DNA of 64,000 bases from Chromatiales bacterium (lineage in GTDB: Bacteria; Pseudomonadota; Gammaproteobacteria; Chromatiales; Chromatiaceae), in assembly GCA_028278145.1 (NCBI GenBank), contig JANQEV010000019.1, forward strand, positions 1-64,000. Direction: 5' to 3'. How positions within the stretch are numbered: the stretch's first letter is position 1; each line of letters starts with the position of its first letter. Below the pieces are notes generated by a model. The model saw nothing but the letters and a program-made list of their open reading frames with translations. It ran no database searches and had not been told where the DNA came from. Shown here in pieces: positions 18,389 to 26,680 of the stretch. Position numbers and translations under genes: made by a program.

Positions 18389-18447
18389 TTAACCCGGCTG
18401 CCTAATATATTGTGTTCAAGGCATCATATATTAGGTTGCTGGGTTAA
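18389..18447 (-). promoter_or_regulatory. Long imperfect hairpin just upstream of the algW start
   Basis: Two 22-base arms (18389-18410 and 18426-18447) pair at 19 of 22 positions around a 15-base loop. The arms begin TTAACCC and end AATATAT. The hairpin ends 6 bases before the algW ATG at 18382, so in the algW mRNA it would cover the region where a ribosome-binding site should be; no free Shine-Dalgarno is seen. It could be an RNA switch or thermosensor, or a DNA operator serving algW and the divergent Nif3-family gene. Seen directly; role inferred. Confidence 0.6.
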
Positions 18448-18506
18448 TGTTATCCTACCTTGCCTCTTCATGGGTATAAAAGGGTTTCGATCCGGGTATT
18501 GAAACG

Positions 18507-19262
18507 ATGGTTGAACTGAAACAACTGGTGCAGCACTGTAACGACTACCTGCAGATTTCTGCCATTGATGACTACTGTCCCAATGGCCTGCAGGTTGATG
18601 CTGGGGTGAGCCAGATTAACTCTATTGTTACCGGGGTGACAGCGAGCCAGGCCCTGATTGATGCGGCGACAGCGCATGGTGCAGATTTGCTACTGGTGCA
18701 TCATGGCTACTTCTGGAAAGGGGAGTCTATGCCGCTGACTGGCATCAAAGGGCAGCGGATCCGTTCCCTGTTTGAGAGTAGCATCAGTCTCATGGCCTAT
18801 CACCTGCCATTGGATATGCACCCAGAACTGGGCAACAATCGTCAGTTGGCAACTAGGCTGGGATTCGATGATGCTGCCCCTGCTGAATCAGGTGATGGGC
18901 ATGTATGGGTTGCTGAATTGCCAGTTCCCGAGAGTGTAGGCCAGATTGCTGCCAGGATTAGTGGCGGACTGGGGAGGGAGCCGCTGCACCTGCCAGGTGG
19001 GACAGAGCAGATCCGACGGGTGGGTTGGTGTACCGGGGCCGCTGAAGGGTATATTGTCACTGCGGCAGATCTGGGATTGGATGCCTTCATCAGTGGTGAA
19101 GTATCTGAACAGACCACCCATCTGGCCCAGGAGCTAGGAGTGCACTATTTTGCAGCCGGGCACCATGCAACTGAGAAGTTTGGGGTTGCAGCACTGGGTG
19201 AGTATCTTGCCAGTAAGTTCGGGGTTGAGCACCGGTTTGTAGATGTGCCAAATCCTGTGTAG
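18507..19262 (+). CDS. Nif3/YbgI-family dinuclear metal protein
   Basis: The 251-residue protein matches the Nif3-like family (E. coli YbgI, GTP cyclohydrolase I type 2 homologue): DYCPNGLQV near the N-terminus, the metal-binding LLVHHGYFWKGE, and FAAGHHATEKFG near the C-terminus. The family forms a hexameric toroid with two metal ions; its physiological role is unsettled. It is divergent from algW, as is usual for this neighbourhood. Confidence 0.9.
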   Translation: MVELKQLVQHCNDYLQISAIDDYCPNGLQVDAGVSQINSIVTGVTASQALIDAATAHGADLLLVHHGYFWKGESMPLTGIKGQRIRSLFESSISLMAYHLPLDMHPELGNNRQLATRLGFDDAAPAESGDGHVWVAELPVPESVGQIAARISGGLGREPLHLPGGTEQIRRVGWCTGAAEGYIVTAADLGLDAFISGEVSEQTTHLAQELGVHYFAAGHHATEKFGVAALGEYLASKFGVEHRFVDVPNPV

Positions 19263-19417
19263 GAATCCCCTTACTATAGCAAGTCGTTATTGGTGTACTG
19301 GTAGTTCTTACAGCTTCCGGAGGGTAAAAAACACCATGCAGTGATTCCTAATGCCTGGTTAGGTATCTGATCACACCCAGTATGGATTAATTTACATCCC
19401 CTATTAAAAACCCTGTC

Positions 19418-19446
19418 TTGACCTGAATTGCACGTTGTTGGAAAAT
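19418..19446 (+). promoter_or_regulatory. Candidate sigma-70 promoter for petABC
   Basis: TTGACC and GAAAAT are separated by 17 bases, about 110 bases before petA. The -10 box is only a fair match. The rest of the gap at 19263-19555 shows no gene. Confidence 0.3.
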
Positions 19447-19555
19447 GCCCCGTTAGTTTTCATGGCATATCAGTATATTCTAAAGAATTACAGGCAGACG
19501 GCACTCCTGAACCATATATTTTCAGATTGGCCAGTCAGCATGGGGAGTCATATGT

Positions 19556-20149
19556 ATGAGCGCAGATGGCGTTGATTTGAAAAAAAGGCGTTTTCTGACG
19601 GCTGCGACCAGTGTGGTTGGTGCCGTAGGAACCGGCTTTGTGGTTTATCCTTTTCTGGCGGCCTGGGCCCCCAGTGAAAAAGCCAAGGCTGCCGGTGCTC
19701 CGGTAGAGGCCGATATCAGTAAGCTGGAGCCGGGGCAGATGATGACTGCCAAGTGGCGTGGTAAACCGGTATGGATCATTCATCGTACCGAGCAGAACCT
19801 GAAGGATTTGCCGGGCATGGTTGATCGTCTGGCTGACCCCAACTCCGATCTGCCGCAGCAGCCTGAGTACTGCAAGAATGCTACTCGCTCTCTTAAGCCG
19901 GAATATATGGTAACTGTAGGTATCTGCACCCACTTGGGCTGCTCTCCAACCTACCGCCCGGAAATGGCGCCAGCAGATTTGGGCCCGAACTGGAAGGGCG
20001 GTTTCTTCTGTCCCTGTCACGGTTCCCGTTTCGATATGGCTGGTAGGGTGTACGCCGGTGTTCCTGCACCTACAAACCTGGTGGTTCCAAAACACTATTT
20101 TATGTCAGACACCAGGATCCTGATTGGTGAAGACGGAGGGGCAGCCTGA
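19556..20149 (+). CDS. petA: Ubiquinol-cytochrome c reductase iron-sulfur subunit (Rieske)
   Basis: This is the Rieske subunit of the cytochrome bc1 complex, 197 residues. It has an N-terminal [11 protein letters not shown] twin-arginine-like signal anchor and one membrane helix. The [2Fe-2S] ligands are Cys124 and His126 in CTHLGC, and Cys152 (the last Cys154) with His155 in CPCHGS; Cys129 and Cys152 or Cys154 form the disulfide. It takes an electron from ubiquinol at the Qo site and passes it to cytochrome c1. It is first in petABC, and its TGA overlaps the petB ATG by one base. Confidence 0.97.
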   Translation: MSADGVDLKKRRFLTAATSVVGAVGTGFVVYPFLAAWAPSEKAKAAGAPVEADISKLEPGQMMTAKWRGKPVWIIHRTEQNLKDLPGMVDRLADPNSDLPQQPEYCKNATRSLKPEYMVTVGICTHLGCSPTYRPEMAPADLGPNWKGGFFCPCHGSRFDMAGRVYAGVPAPTNLVVPKHYFMSDTRILIGEDGGAA

Positions 20150-21378
20150 TGAGTATGCTTAATAAGTTTGGTTGCTGGATCGACGAACGTTTCCCTATGA
20201 CCAAGGTGTGGAACGAGCACCTGGCAGAATACTACGCTCCCAAGAATTTTAACTTCTGGTACTTCATGGGTTCTCTGGGCATGTTGGTGCTGGTGATGCA
20301 GATCCTTACCGGCGTATGGCTGGCCATGAGCTATAAGCCAGATGCCGATCTGGCCTTCGGCTCCGTAGAGTTCATCATGCGGGATGTGGAGTGGGGCTGG
20401 TTGATCCGTTATATGCACTCCACCGGCGCTTCCGCCTTCTTCGTAGTGATCTATCTGCATATGTTCCGCGGCCTCATGTATGGTTCCTACCGCAAACCGC
20501 GGGAACTGCTCTGGATTATCGGTGTGATCATCTACCTGGCGATGATGGCTACCGCCTTCTTCGGCTATCTGCTGCCATGGGGCCAGATGTCCTATTGGGG
20601 TGCCCAGGTGATCGTGAACCTGTTTAGTGCCGTACCCTTTGTGGGAGAGGAGCTGGGTGTCTGGATCCGTGGTGACTATGTCATCTCCGATGCGACCTTG
20701 AACCGCTTCTTTGCTCTGCACTTCCTGCTGCCGTTTATTTTGGCGGCCCTGGTGTTTGTGCATATTGTGGCCCTGCACAAGGTGGGCTCCAACAACCCGG
20801 ACGGTATCGAGATCAAGGAGAATAAGGACGAAAACGGCATACCCAAAGATGGTATACCTTTCCACCCCTATTACTCAGTGAAGGATATAGCCGGGGTGGC
20901 GGGCTTCCTGTTCATCTTTGCTGCGATTATGTTCTATGCGCCGGAGATGGGTGGCTATTTTATCGAGCATCCGAACTTTGAGCCGGCCAATCCGTTGAAG
21001 ACTCCGGAGCACATTGCACCGGTCTGGTACTTCACCCCGTTCTACGCCATTTTGCGTGCGGTGCCCTCAATTGCCGGTTCTGCCTTCCCGGGCGTGATCG
21101 CGATGTTTGCCTCCATTCTGATTTTTTTCTTCCTGCCCTGGCTGGATAAGAGCCCGGTCAAGTCGATCCGTTACAAGGGCGGTCTGTATAAGGTCCTGCT
21201 CTGGTTATTTGTGCTCGACTTCATCATGCTCGGCTATCTTGGTGTTAAGCCTACTACGGATCTTTATAAGCTGATGGCGCAGATCGGCACTACCTACTAC
21301 TTCCTATTCTTCCTGCTGATGCCCATATACAGCAAGATGGATAAAACCAAGCCAGTTCCAGAGAGGGTGACCAAATGA
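20149..21378 (+). CDS. petB: Cytochrome b of the bc1 complex
   Basis: The 409-residue membrane subunit holds both b hemes, with ligands His90, His104, His191 and His205 in the expected spacing. The Qo motif reads PVWY (291-294) in place of PEWY, a known natural variant. The product has the usual eight helices and a C-terminal extension. It oxidises ubiquinol and sends electrons to the Rieske protein and back to quinone. Its stop overlaps the cytochrome c1 start by four bases, so translation is coupled. Confidence 0.97.
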   Translation: MSMLNKFGCWIDERFPMTKVWNEHLAEYYAPKNFNFWYFMGSLGMLVLVMQILTGVWLAMSYKPDADLAFGSVEFIMRDVEWGWLIRYMHSTGASAFFVVIYLHMFRGLMYGSYRKPRELLWIIGVIIYLAMMATAFFGYLLPWGQMSYWGAQVIVNLFSAVPFVGEELGVWIRGDYVISDATLNRFFALHFLLPFILAALVFVHIVALHKVGSNNPDGIEIKENKDENGIPKDGIPFHPYYSVKDIAGVAGFLFIFAAIMFYAPEMGGYFIEHPNFEPANPLKTPEHIAPVWYFTPFYAILRAVPSIAGSAFPGVIAMFASILIFFFLPWLDKSPVKSIRYKGGLYKVLLWLFVLDFIMLGYLGVKPTTDLYKLMAQIGTTYYFLFFLLMPIYSKMDKTKPVPERVTK

Positions 21379-22100
21379 AAAAGCTGATTCTCGCATTTCT
21401 ATTGGCTGCAGTGCCCGCTCTGAGTATGGCAGCAGGCGGTAACGTACATCTGGATGATGCCGATATAGACGTAACCGATAAGGAGTCCCTGCAGCGGGGT
21501 GCCAAGTACTTCATGAACTACTGCATGGGTTGTCACTCTGCCAAGTACCAGCGCTATAACCGCATGGCAAGGGATCTGGATCTGACCGATGACGAGGTGA
21601 AACAGAATCTGATGTTCACCACCGAGAATATCGGTGACACCATGACCATCGCTATGGATCCAGCGGATGCCGAGAAGTGGTTTGGTGTGATTCCGCCTGA
21701 TCTGAGTGTTATTACCCGGGCCAGGGGCGTGGACTGGATATACACCTATCTGCGCAGCTTCTATGTGGATGAGTCCAAGCCTTTCGGTGTCAATAACACA
21801 GTATTCCCTGATGTTGGTATGCCCCATGTCATGTGGCAGGTACAGGGGTTGCAGAAGGCTGTTTACAAGGAGGTTGATGGCAAGAAGGTAGTGGATAAGC
21901 TGGAGATCGTAGAGCCTGGCTCTATGTCCGTTGCAGAGTTTGATGGCGCCATGCGTGATCTGACCGCTTTCCTCAGCTATGTGGGAGAGCCGATTCAGGC
22001 CAAACGCAGATCCATGGGTAAGTGGGTACTGCTGTTTATCGGTGTGTTTTTCATCCTGGCCTATATGCTGAAGAAGGAGTATTGGAAGGACATCCACTGA
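21375..22100 (+). CDS. petC: Cytochrome c1 of the bc1 complex
   Basis: The 241-residue subunit has a signal peptide (residues 1-19), a c-type heme site at Cys50-Cys53-His54 (CMGCH), a large periplasmic domain and a C-terminal anchor (WVLLFIGVFFILAYMLKKEYW). It accepts electrons from the Rieske centre and passes them to a soluble cytochrome c. It is last in petABC, and a strong terminator follows. Confidence 0.96.
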   Translation: MKKLILAFLLAAVPALSMAAGGNVHLDDADIDVTDKESLQRGAKYFMNYCMGCHSAKYQRYNRMARDLDLTDDEVKQNLMFTTENIGDTMTIAMDPADAEKWFGVIPPDLSVITRARGVDWIYTYLRSFYVDESKPFGVNNTVFPDVGMPHVMWQVQGLQKAVYKEVDGKKVVDKLEIVEPGSMSVAEFDGAMRDLTAFLSYVGEPIQAKRRSMGKWVLLFIGVFFILAYMLKKEYWKDIH

Positions 22101-22125
22101 TTTCTTCCGCAACAAATAATACTTA

Positions 22126-22161
22126 GGGTGTGCAGTTTCGGTTATACTGTGCACCCTTTTT
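22126..22161 (+). terminator. Rho-independent terminator after petC
   Basis: A 10-base-pair stem (GGGTGTGCAG with CTGTGCACCC, two G-T pairs) closes an 11-base loop and is followed by five T. It lies 25 bases after petC. Confidence 0.85.
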
Positions 22162-22236
22162 CATTTTTGCATTATGTTATCTATCGGCGGGTCACATGAG
22201 GTGACTGCTGAATTGGTTACCTGACTGGAGTGGTTT

Positions 22237-22860
22237 ATGGCTGTTGTTGCAAACAAGAGATCAGTAATGACCTTATATTCTGACCCTCAAAGTCCGTATA
22301 GCCATCGGGCGAGGATGGTCTTGGCGGAGAAGAAGATTACGGTAGAGATCAATGATGTAGATCCGCTGAATCTCACGGATGATGTCATGGATCTTAATCC
22401 ATATGGCACCCTGCCAACACTGGTGGATCGCGACCTTACCCTGTATGAGTCCAGAATAATTATGGAGTACCTGGATGAGCGTTTTCCCCACCCACCACTG
22501 TTACCAGTAGATCCTGTTTCCAAGGCCAGCTCCAGGCTGTTCATGTTCCGGGTAGACCGGGATTGGTATAGCTTGATGGATGCCATACTTGCCGGTGGTA
22601 AGGGTGTGGCCAAGGCCCGTAAAGAACTAACTGAAAGTCTGGTTACCACGGCCCCGGTGTTCGCTGCCAAGCCCTTCTTTATGAGTGAGAATCTCAGTCT
22701 GGTTGATTGTAGCTTGGCTCCTCTACTCTGGCGCTTGCCGCTGTTGGGTGTTGAGTTGCCTGCGGCGGCCAAGGCGGTTACCGAATATGCAGGCCGTATG
22801 TTTGAGCGTGAGTCCTTCCAGGAGAGTCTGACTGAACTGGAACGCGAGATGCGCGAGTAG
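22237..22860 (+). CDS. sspA: Stringent starvation protein A
   Basis: SspA is a glutathione-S-transferase-fold protein that binds RNA polymerase and alters promoter choice under starvation and acid stress. The 207-residue product has the thioredoxin-like opening (LYSDPQSPYSHRARMVLAEK), the central ESRIIMEYLDERFPHPPL segment and a helical C-terminal half. As in other SspA proteins it lacks obvious GST catalysis residues. sspB follows after 20 bases. The petABC-sspAB order is common in gammaproteobacteria. Confidence 0.93.
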   Translation: MAVVANKRSVMTLYSDPQSPYSHRARMVLAEKKITVEINDVDPLNLTDDVMDLNPYGTLPTLVDRDLTLYESRIIMEYLDERFPHPPLLPVDPVSKASSRLFMFRVDRDWYSLMDAILAGGKGVAKARKELTESLVTTAPVFAAKPFFMSENLSLVDCSLAPLLWRLPLLGVELPAAAKAVTEYAGRMFERESFQESLTELEREMRE

Positions 22861-22880
22861 CGGCCACCCTGGATTCTCCG

Positions 22881-23270
22881 ATGGAAATGACCTCCAATCG
22901 ACCATATCTGGTTCGAGCATTCTATGAGTGGCTGGTGGATAACGGTCTGACACCGTACCTGTTGGTGGAGGTGGCAGACAGTAGTGTGCAAGTACCACAG
23001 CAGTTTGTTGAGGATGGGCGCATTACCCTGAATATCAGCCCTTCAGCTGTGCGCCATCTGGAGTTGGGTAATGAGTTTATCTCGTTCAATGCCCGCTTTG
23101 GTGGCAAGCCTATGGATGTATTATTCCCAGTGGAATCGGTTCTGGGCATCTACGCTCAGGAGAATGGCAGCGGTATGCTATTCCCGGAAGACGAAACCAC
23201 TGGCGGGGATGATGGTGATCCGGAAGAGACTCCACCCCGCGGACGGCCTTCCCTCAAGGTAGTAAAATAA
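22881..23270 (+). CDS. sspB: ClpXP protease specificity-enhancing factor SspB
   Basis: SspB brings ssrA-tagged proteins to ClpXP. The 129-residue protein has the SspB fold up to about residue 95 (RPYLVRAFYEWLVDNGLTPYLLV, then IISPSAV-type strands), an acidic flexible linker, and the C-terminal ClpX-binding tail ending GRPSLKVVK, which matches the RPxLRVVK consensus. The start is ATG at 22881. A terminator follows directly. Confidence 0.94.
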   Translation: MEMTSNRPYLVRAFYEWLVDNGLTPYLLVEVADSSVQVPQQFVEDGRITLNISPSAVRHLELGNEFISFNARFGGKPMDVLFPVESVLGIYAQENGSGMLFPEDETTGGDDGDPEETPPRGRPSLKVVK

Positions 23271-23296
23271 GCCCCGGCAGTCGCACGGGGCTTTTT
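23271..23296 (+). terminator. Rho-independent terminator after sspB
   Basis: A GCCCCG/CGGGGC stem with a 9-base loop is followed by five T, starting right after the sspB stop codon. Confidence 0.88.
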
Positions 23297-23341
23297 GTTG
23301 CTACGAAGAATTTCTGATTCATATCTTCAGCATCAGTTGTC

Positions 23342-23758
23342 TCAGTACTGGTCGGCGTACCAGCCGTCCAGTAGGGTACACGCCTCTTCGGTTGGTTTGC
23401 TGGAGCCATCTTTCAGTGATGGTTTGAGGCAGAGATAATGATTGCCTTGGTTATCTGACAGATTACGCAGCGGCATCTCACCCAGGGTCTCGTAATTTTG
23501 CGTGTCCATTAGGATGAATTGGTACTCACTACCCACCTCTATCTCCAGGGTGCCGCCGTTACCGGAGCCATATTTCTCCCACCAGGTTTCGGGGTTGGCC
23601 CCGTCAAAATTGGGGTGGGTGTTCTGGCTGCCGGTATGGTGCCAGGCTATTACAGTAGGGTCATGGATATGATTCTTCCTTGCTGTTTCTTTGGCTATAC
23701 GCTGTGCGCTGTAGAAGTCCAGTTTGGGGTCTTTGGGCTCTATGTGTAGGATTTGCAT
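23342..23758 (-). CDS. Conserved hypothetical protein, possibly AF1514/DUF5619-like
   Basis: The 138-residue soluble protein has LDFYSAQRIAKETARK near the start, then WHHTGSQNTHPNF, TWWEKYGSGNGGTLEIEVG and EYQFILMD. The 'F-x3-A-x-x-IA' helix followed by a WxxxY...GG-L-x-V strand resembles the small AF1514 family, but this rests on memory of the pattern. The function is unknown. It is the last gene of the minus-strand run; the c-di-GMP phosphodiesterase gene ends 225 bases upstream of its start. Confidence 0.6.
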   Translation of the reverse strand: MQILHIEPKDPKLDFYSAQRIAKETARKNHIHDPTVIAWHHTGSQNTHPNFDGANPETWWEKYGSGNGGTLEIEVGSEYQFILMDTQNYETLGEMPLRNLSDNQGNHYLCLKPSLKDGSSKPTEEACTLLDGWYADQY

Positions 23759-23983
23759 GTCTTTTTCCTCGCTTGAGGTATTAGTAAAACGCCATAAATA
23801 TCAGGCTGTTAATGCAATGGTAATATTAGTTTAGTCTAATAGTTGACAAATTCAATCAGGTATTTAGGGGTGGAATAGCCGGCTATATCTGGTGAGGGGA
23901 TCAAACAGTACAGGCGATGCTAATACTACAAATTCAACGGTAGCAGGATTGAGGTACTGTGGTTGTTGGTGGTGCTGAATATC

Positions 23984-26680
23984 TCAGGTTTCTTTTTTGC
24001 TTGGTTCCTGAGCAAGGTTAGTGTTTGACCAGAGTTCGAATTCTGTAGTGGGGAGAGGCGGGCTGAAATGATAGCCCTGAAAGGCATTGCAGCCGTATTC
24101 ATCCAGAAACCCGCACTGCTCAATAGTTTCCACGCCCTCTGCCACAGAGTAGAGTTGGAAGCGCCGGCCTATATCAAGGATGGTTTTTACTATGTCCTTG
24201 GCACTGTCATCATCCAACATGTCACATATAAAAGAGCGATCGATCTTGATGGTGTCAATAGGCAGTTTTTTAAGATAGGAAAGAGATGAGTACCCGGTAC
24301 CGAAATCGTCAATAGCAAAGCTGATCCCCAGGTCCTTTAGCTGCTTCATCTTTTCGATGGTGTGATCTAAATCGGAAATCAACATCCCCTCGGTTACCTC
24401 CAGTTCAATTTGGGTGGGATCAATGTTAAAGGTGTTGATTGCTTGTGTGACCACATGTACAAAATCTTTCTGATTGAACTGCATCGGGCTTATGTTGATA
24501 GAAAAGCGCATCTGTGGGGTGGCTAGCCCAGTATTAGTCCATTCTTTTACCTTGGCTGCCACCTCGTGAACAATCCATGTTCCCACAGGAAGGATCAGGC
24601 CTGTTTCCTCCAGTATGGGAATAAATTTGTCTGGACGTATCAAGCCATGTTCTGGATGATTCCATCTTATCAGGGCTTCTGCCCCTGATAGTCGTAGGCT
24701 CTGTGCATTTACTTGTGGTTGGTAATAAAGCTCCAGTTGCTGCTTGTCCAAGGCGCTACGTAGCCCATTTTCCAGATCGAGCCGCTCCTGGATATCAGTA
24801 TGCATGGCGGGCAGGAAGAAACGCTCACATTTTCTCCCTTCAGACTTTGCTCTATGCATGGCGGTTTCTGCATGGTGCAGTACTTCGGTGGCATTTGTTG
24901 CATCGTCAGGAAACAGGGTGATTCCTATACTGCAATCTATATGCAGGCGTTCACCATTGACATCCCAATACTGATTTATGGCAGTACGTACCTTGTTAAC
25001 AAACTCTTGTACCTTTATTGCAGCCATGTCCCTGTTATCTGCCAACTCTTCCAGCATGATGACGTACTCATCGGTGGAGAGGCGTGACACGGTGTCCTCA
25101 TTGCGCACAACAGCTGACAGGGTATTGGCAATCTTTTTCAGCAGCTCATCCCCTATCTCATGTCCCAGAGAGTCATTGATCAGCTTGAAGTGATCCAGGT
25201 CGATATGAATTACTGCGCCAATATGATTGTGTCTCCTGCAGCGCGCCATGGCATGATTAAGGCGCTCCAGGAGTAGGTTGCGGTTTGGTAGTCCGGTGAG
25301 AGGATCATGAAATGTAACATAGTGCATCTGATCCGTTACCTGAGCACTTTCTTGTTCCCGCTGGTGATTTTCCAGGGCAAAGGTGATGTCTCTTAACATC
25401 TCATGCAGTAGGCCCAGTATATCCTTGGTGAAAAAATCTTCCTGGTCTGAGTGGACATTGAAACGACCGATCAACTCTCCTTTGAACAGAATTGGAAAGC
25501 TGGCGAATGAATGCAGGTTAAATTTTGCTGTTAGAGACTGGCACTCCTCACTTATCTCTCCCATGTTGTTAATCACAATGGGTTCAGTCTTATCTATGGG
25601 TATGTGTGTGCATGTATTGTGGGTGCCAAGAAAACCTGTTGCCGGTCCGGAAACAGACTGGATATGGAACGCTGTTCTAGCTTCATTGATCAAACCAACC
25701 CAGGCCAGCTTGAACCCTGCATACTTAACGGCAATGTCACAGATTTCGCGGTAGAACTGCTTGGGATTTTCCACTCGCAGCAGCAGTTCGTTGGTTTTAC
25801 TTAGAGTTTGATAAAGCTGGGTGCGACGTACCAGGGCCTGTTGTCGCAGACCAATGTTCTCTGTCATGTGGTCAAAGGTTGCTGAGACCTGGCTTAGTTC
25901 ATCACTGCCAGTAAGTGCTGAGCGCACAGAATAGTCTCCTTTGCTGACTACTTCTGCAACTGCTTTCAGCCGATTGATTCTGGTTAGAATTACCTGCTTG
26001 ATCCATGAGTTGATCATTATCCAGGAGATGAGCAGCAGAGGAATAAGATACAAGGTGTCTTTTAGCCAGTTGTTTATGGCCAGATCTCTCAGGTAGCCAA
26101 GAGGTAGCTTGATACTCATGAGTCCACGCAGGTCGCCAACATTATAGTTATATGCCGTGTTATAACGATTGCGTATGGTCTCTGGGACATTTTCATTTGC
26201 TCCATGGCATTTCAGGCAGTGCTGTTCGATCCAGATTGGGCGGCTGTATTGGAGGTAGTCCTCCTGCGGATTTTCTATTACCCGGAACCGCTCTTCTCTA
26301 CCTGGATTTTTGCGGAAATAATCCATGTCTTTCAGCTCAACTGGATCAGCGGCGTTTCCTGGGTTACGTGGGCGATCAGAGACGTTGTTGAATCTGATAC
26401 CGCTATTGGCCCAGTTTTTAAAGTCCTCGGAGATCCGGGAGAGGGCATGGGCCGGCAGAAAGCCCAAGGTCTGATCGGTTAGTTTCAAGCCACTGCTCAT
26501 ATATTGCTGCAGATAGATCTTGCGGGTCGCCATCAGTACCGCACGAATGTCGCCAGCTTCGCGCAAGGCCTGATCATAAATCTCTTGTTGTACCCGCTTG
26601 TAGTCGAATACAGACAGCAGGATAAACAGCAGCAATAGGGCGATGGTAATCAGGAGTGAAAGTTTGGTCTGGAGTTTCAT
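23984..26680 (-). CDS. Membrane c-di-GMP phosphodiesterase: DUF3365-HAMP-GAF-degenerate GGDEF-EAL
   Basis: The 898-residue protein starts with a membrane helix (7-24), then a periplasmic DUF3365 sensor ending in a c-type heme site, Cys155-Cys158-His159 (CLKCHG). A second helix (207-224), HAMP (about 228-285) and GAF (about 300-440) follow. The GGDEF position reads STDEY (535-539), so cyclase activity is probably lost. The EAL domain keeps Glu668 (EALIRW), Asn729, Asp791-Asp792 (DDFGTGYS), Lys812 and Glu849, so it should cleave c-di-GMP. Its ATG shares one base with the stop of the upstream cyclase gene. Heme binding is inferred from CxxCH in this family. Confidence 0.88.
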   Translation of the reverse strand: MKLQTKLSLLITIALLLLFILLSVFDYKRVQQEIYDQALREAGDIRAVLMATRKIYLQQYMSSGLKLTDQTLGFLPAHALSRISEDFKNWANSGIRFNNVSDRPRNPGNAADPVELKDMDYFRKNPGREERFRVIENPQEDYLQYSRPIWIEQHCLKCHGANENVPETIRNRYNTAYNYNVGDLRGLMSIKLPLGYLRDLAINNWLKDTLYLIPLLLISWIMINSWIKQVILTRINRLKAVAEVVSKGDYSVRSALTGSDELSQVSATFDHMTENIGLRQQALVRRTQLYQTLSKTNELLLRVENPKQFYREICDIAVKYAGFKLAWVGLINEARTAFHIQSVSGPATGFLGTHNTCTHIPIDKTEPIVINNMGEISEECQSLTAKFNLHSFASFPILFKGELIGRFNVHSDQEDFFTKDILGLLHEMLRDITFALENHQREQESAQVTDQMHYVTFHDPLTGLPNRNLLLERLNHAMARCRRHNHIGAVIHIDLDHFKLINDSLGHEIGDELLKKIANTLSAVVRNEDTVSRLSTDEYVIMLEELADNRDMAAIKVQEFVNKVRTAINQYWDVNGERLHIDCSIGITLFPDDATNATEVLHHAETAMHRAKSEGRKCERFFLPAMHTDIQERLDLENGLRSALDKQQLELYYQPQVNAQSLRLSGAEALIRWNHPEHGLIRPDKFIPILEETGLILPVGTWIVHEVAAKVKEWTNTGLATPQMRFSINISPMQFNQKDFVHVVTQAINTFNIDPTQIELEVTEGMLISDLDHTIEKMKQLKDLGISFAIDDFGTGYSSLSYLKKLPIDTIKIDRSFICDMLDDDSAKDIVKTILDIGRRFQLYSVAEGVETIEQCGFLDEYGCNAFQGYHFSPPLPTTEFELWSNTNLAQEPSKKET

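Noticed and set aside
19318-19334. String AAAAAACACCATG shared with 57268-57280
   Set aside because: At 57270 it is one arm of a terminator. At 19325 the pairing partner is about 40 bases away, and the shared string is short and low in complexity, so a repeat family is not supported.
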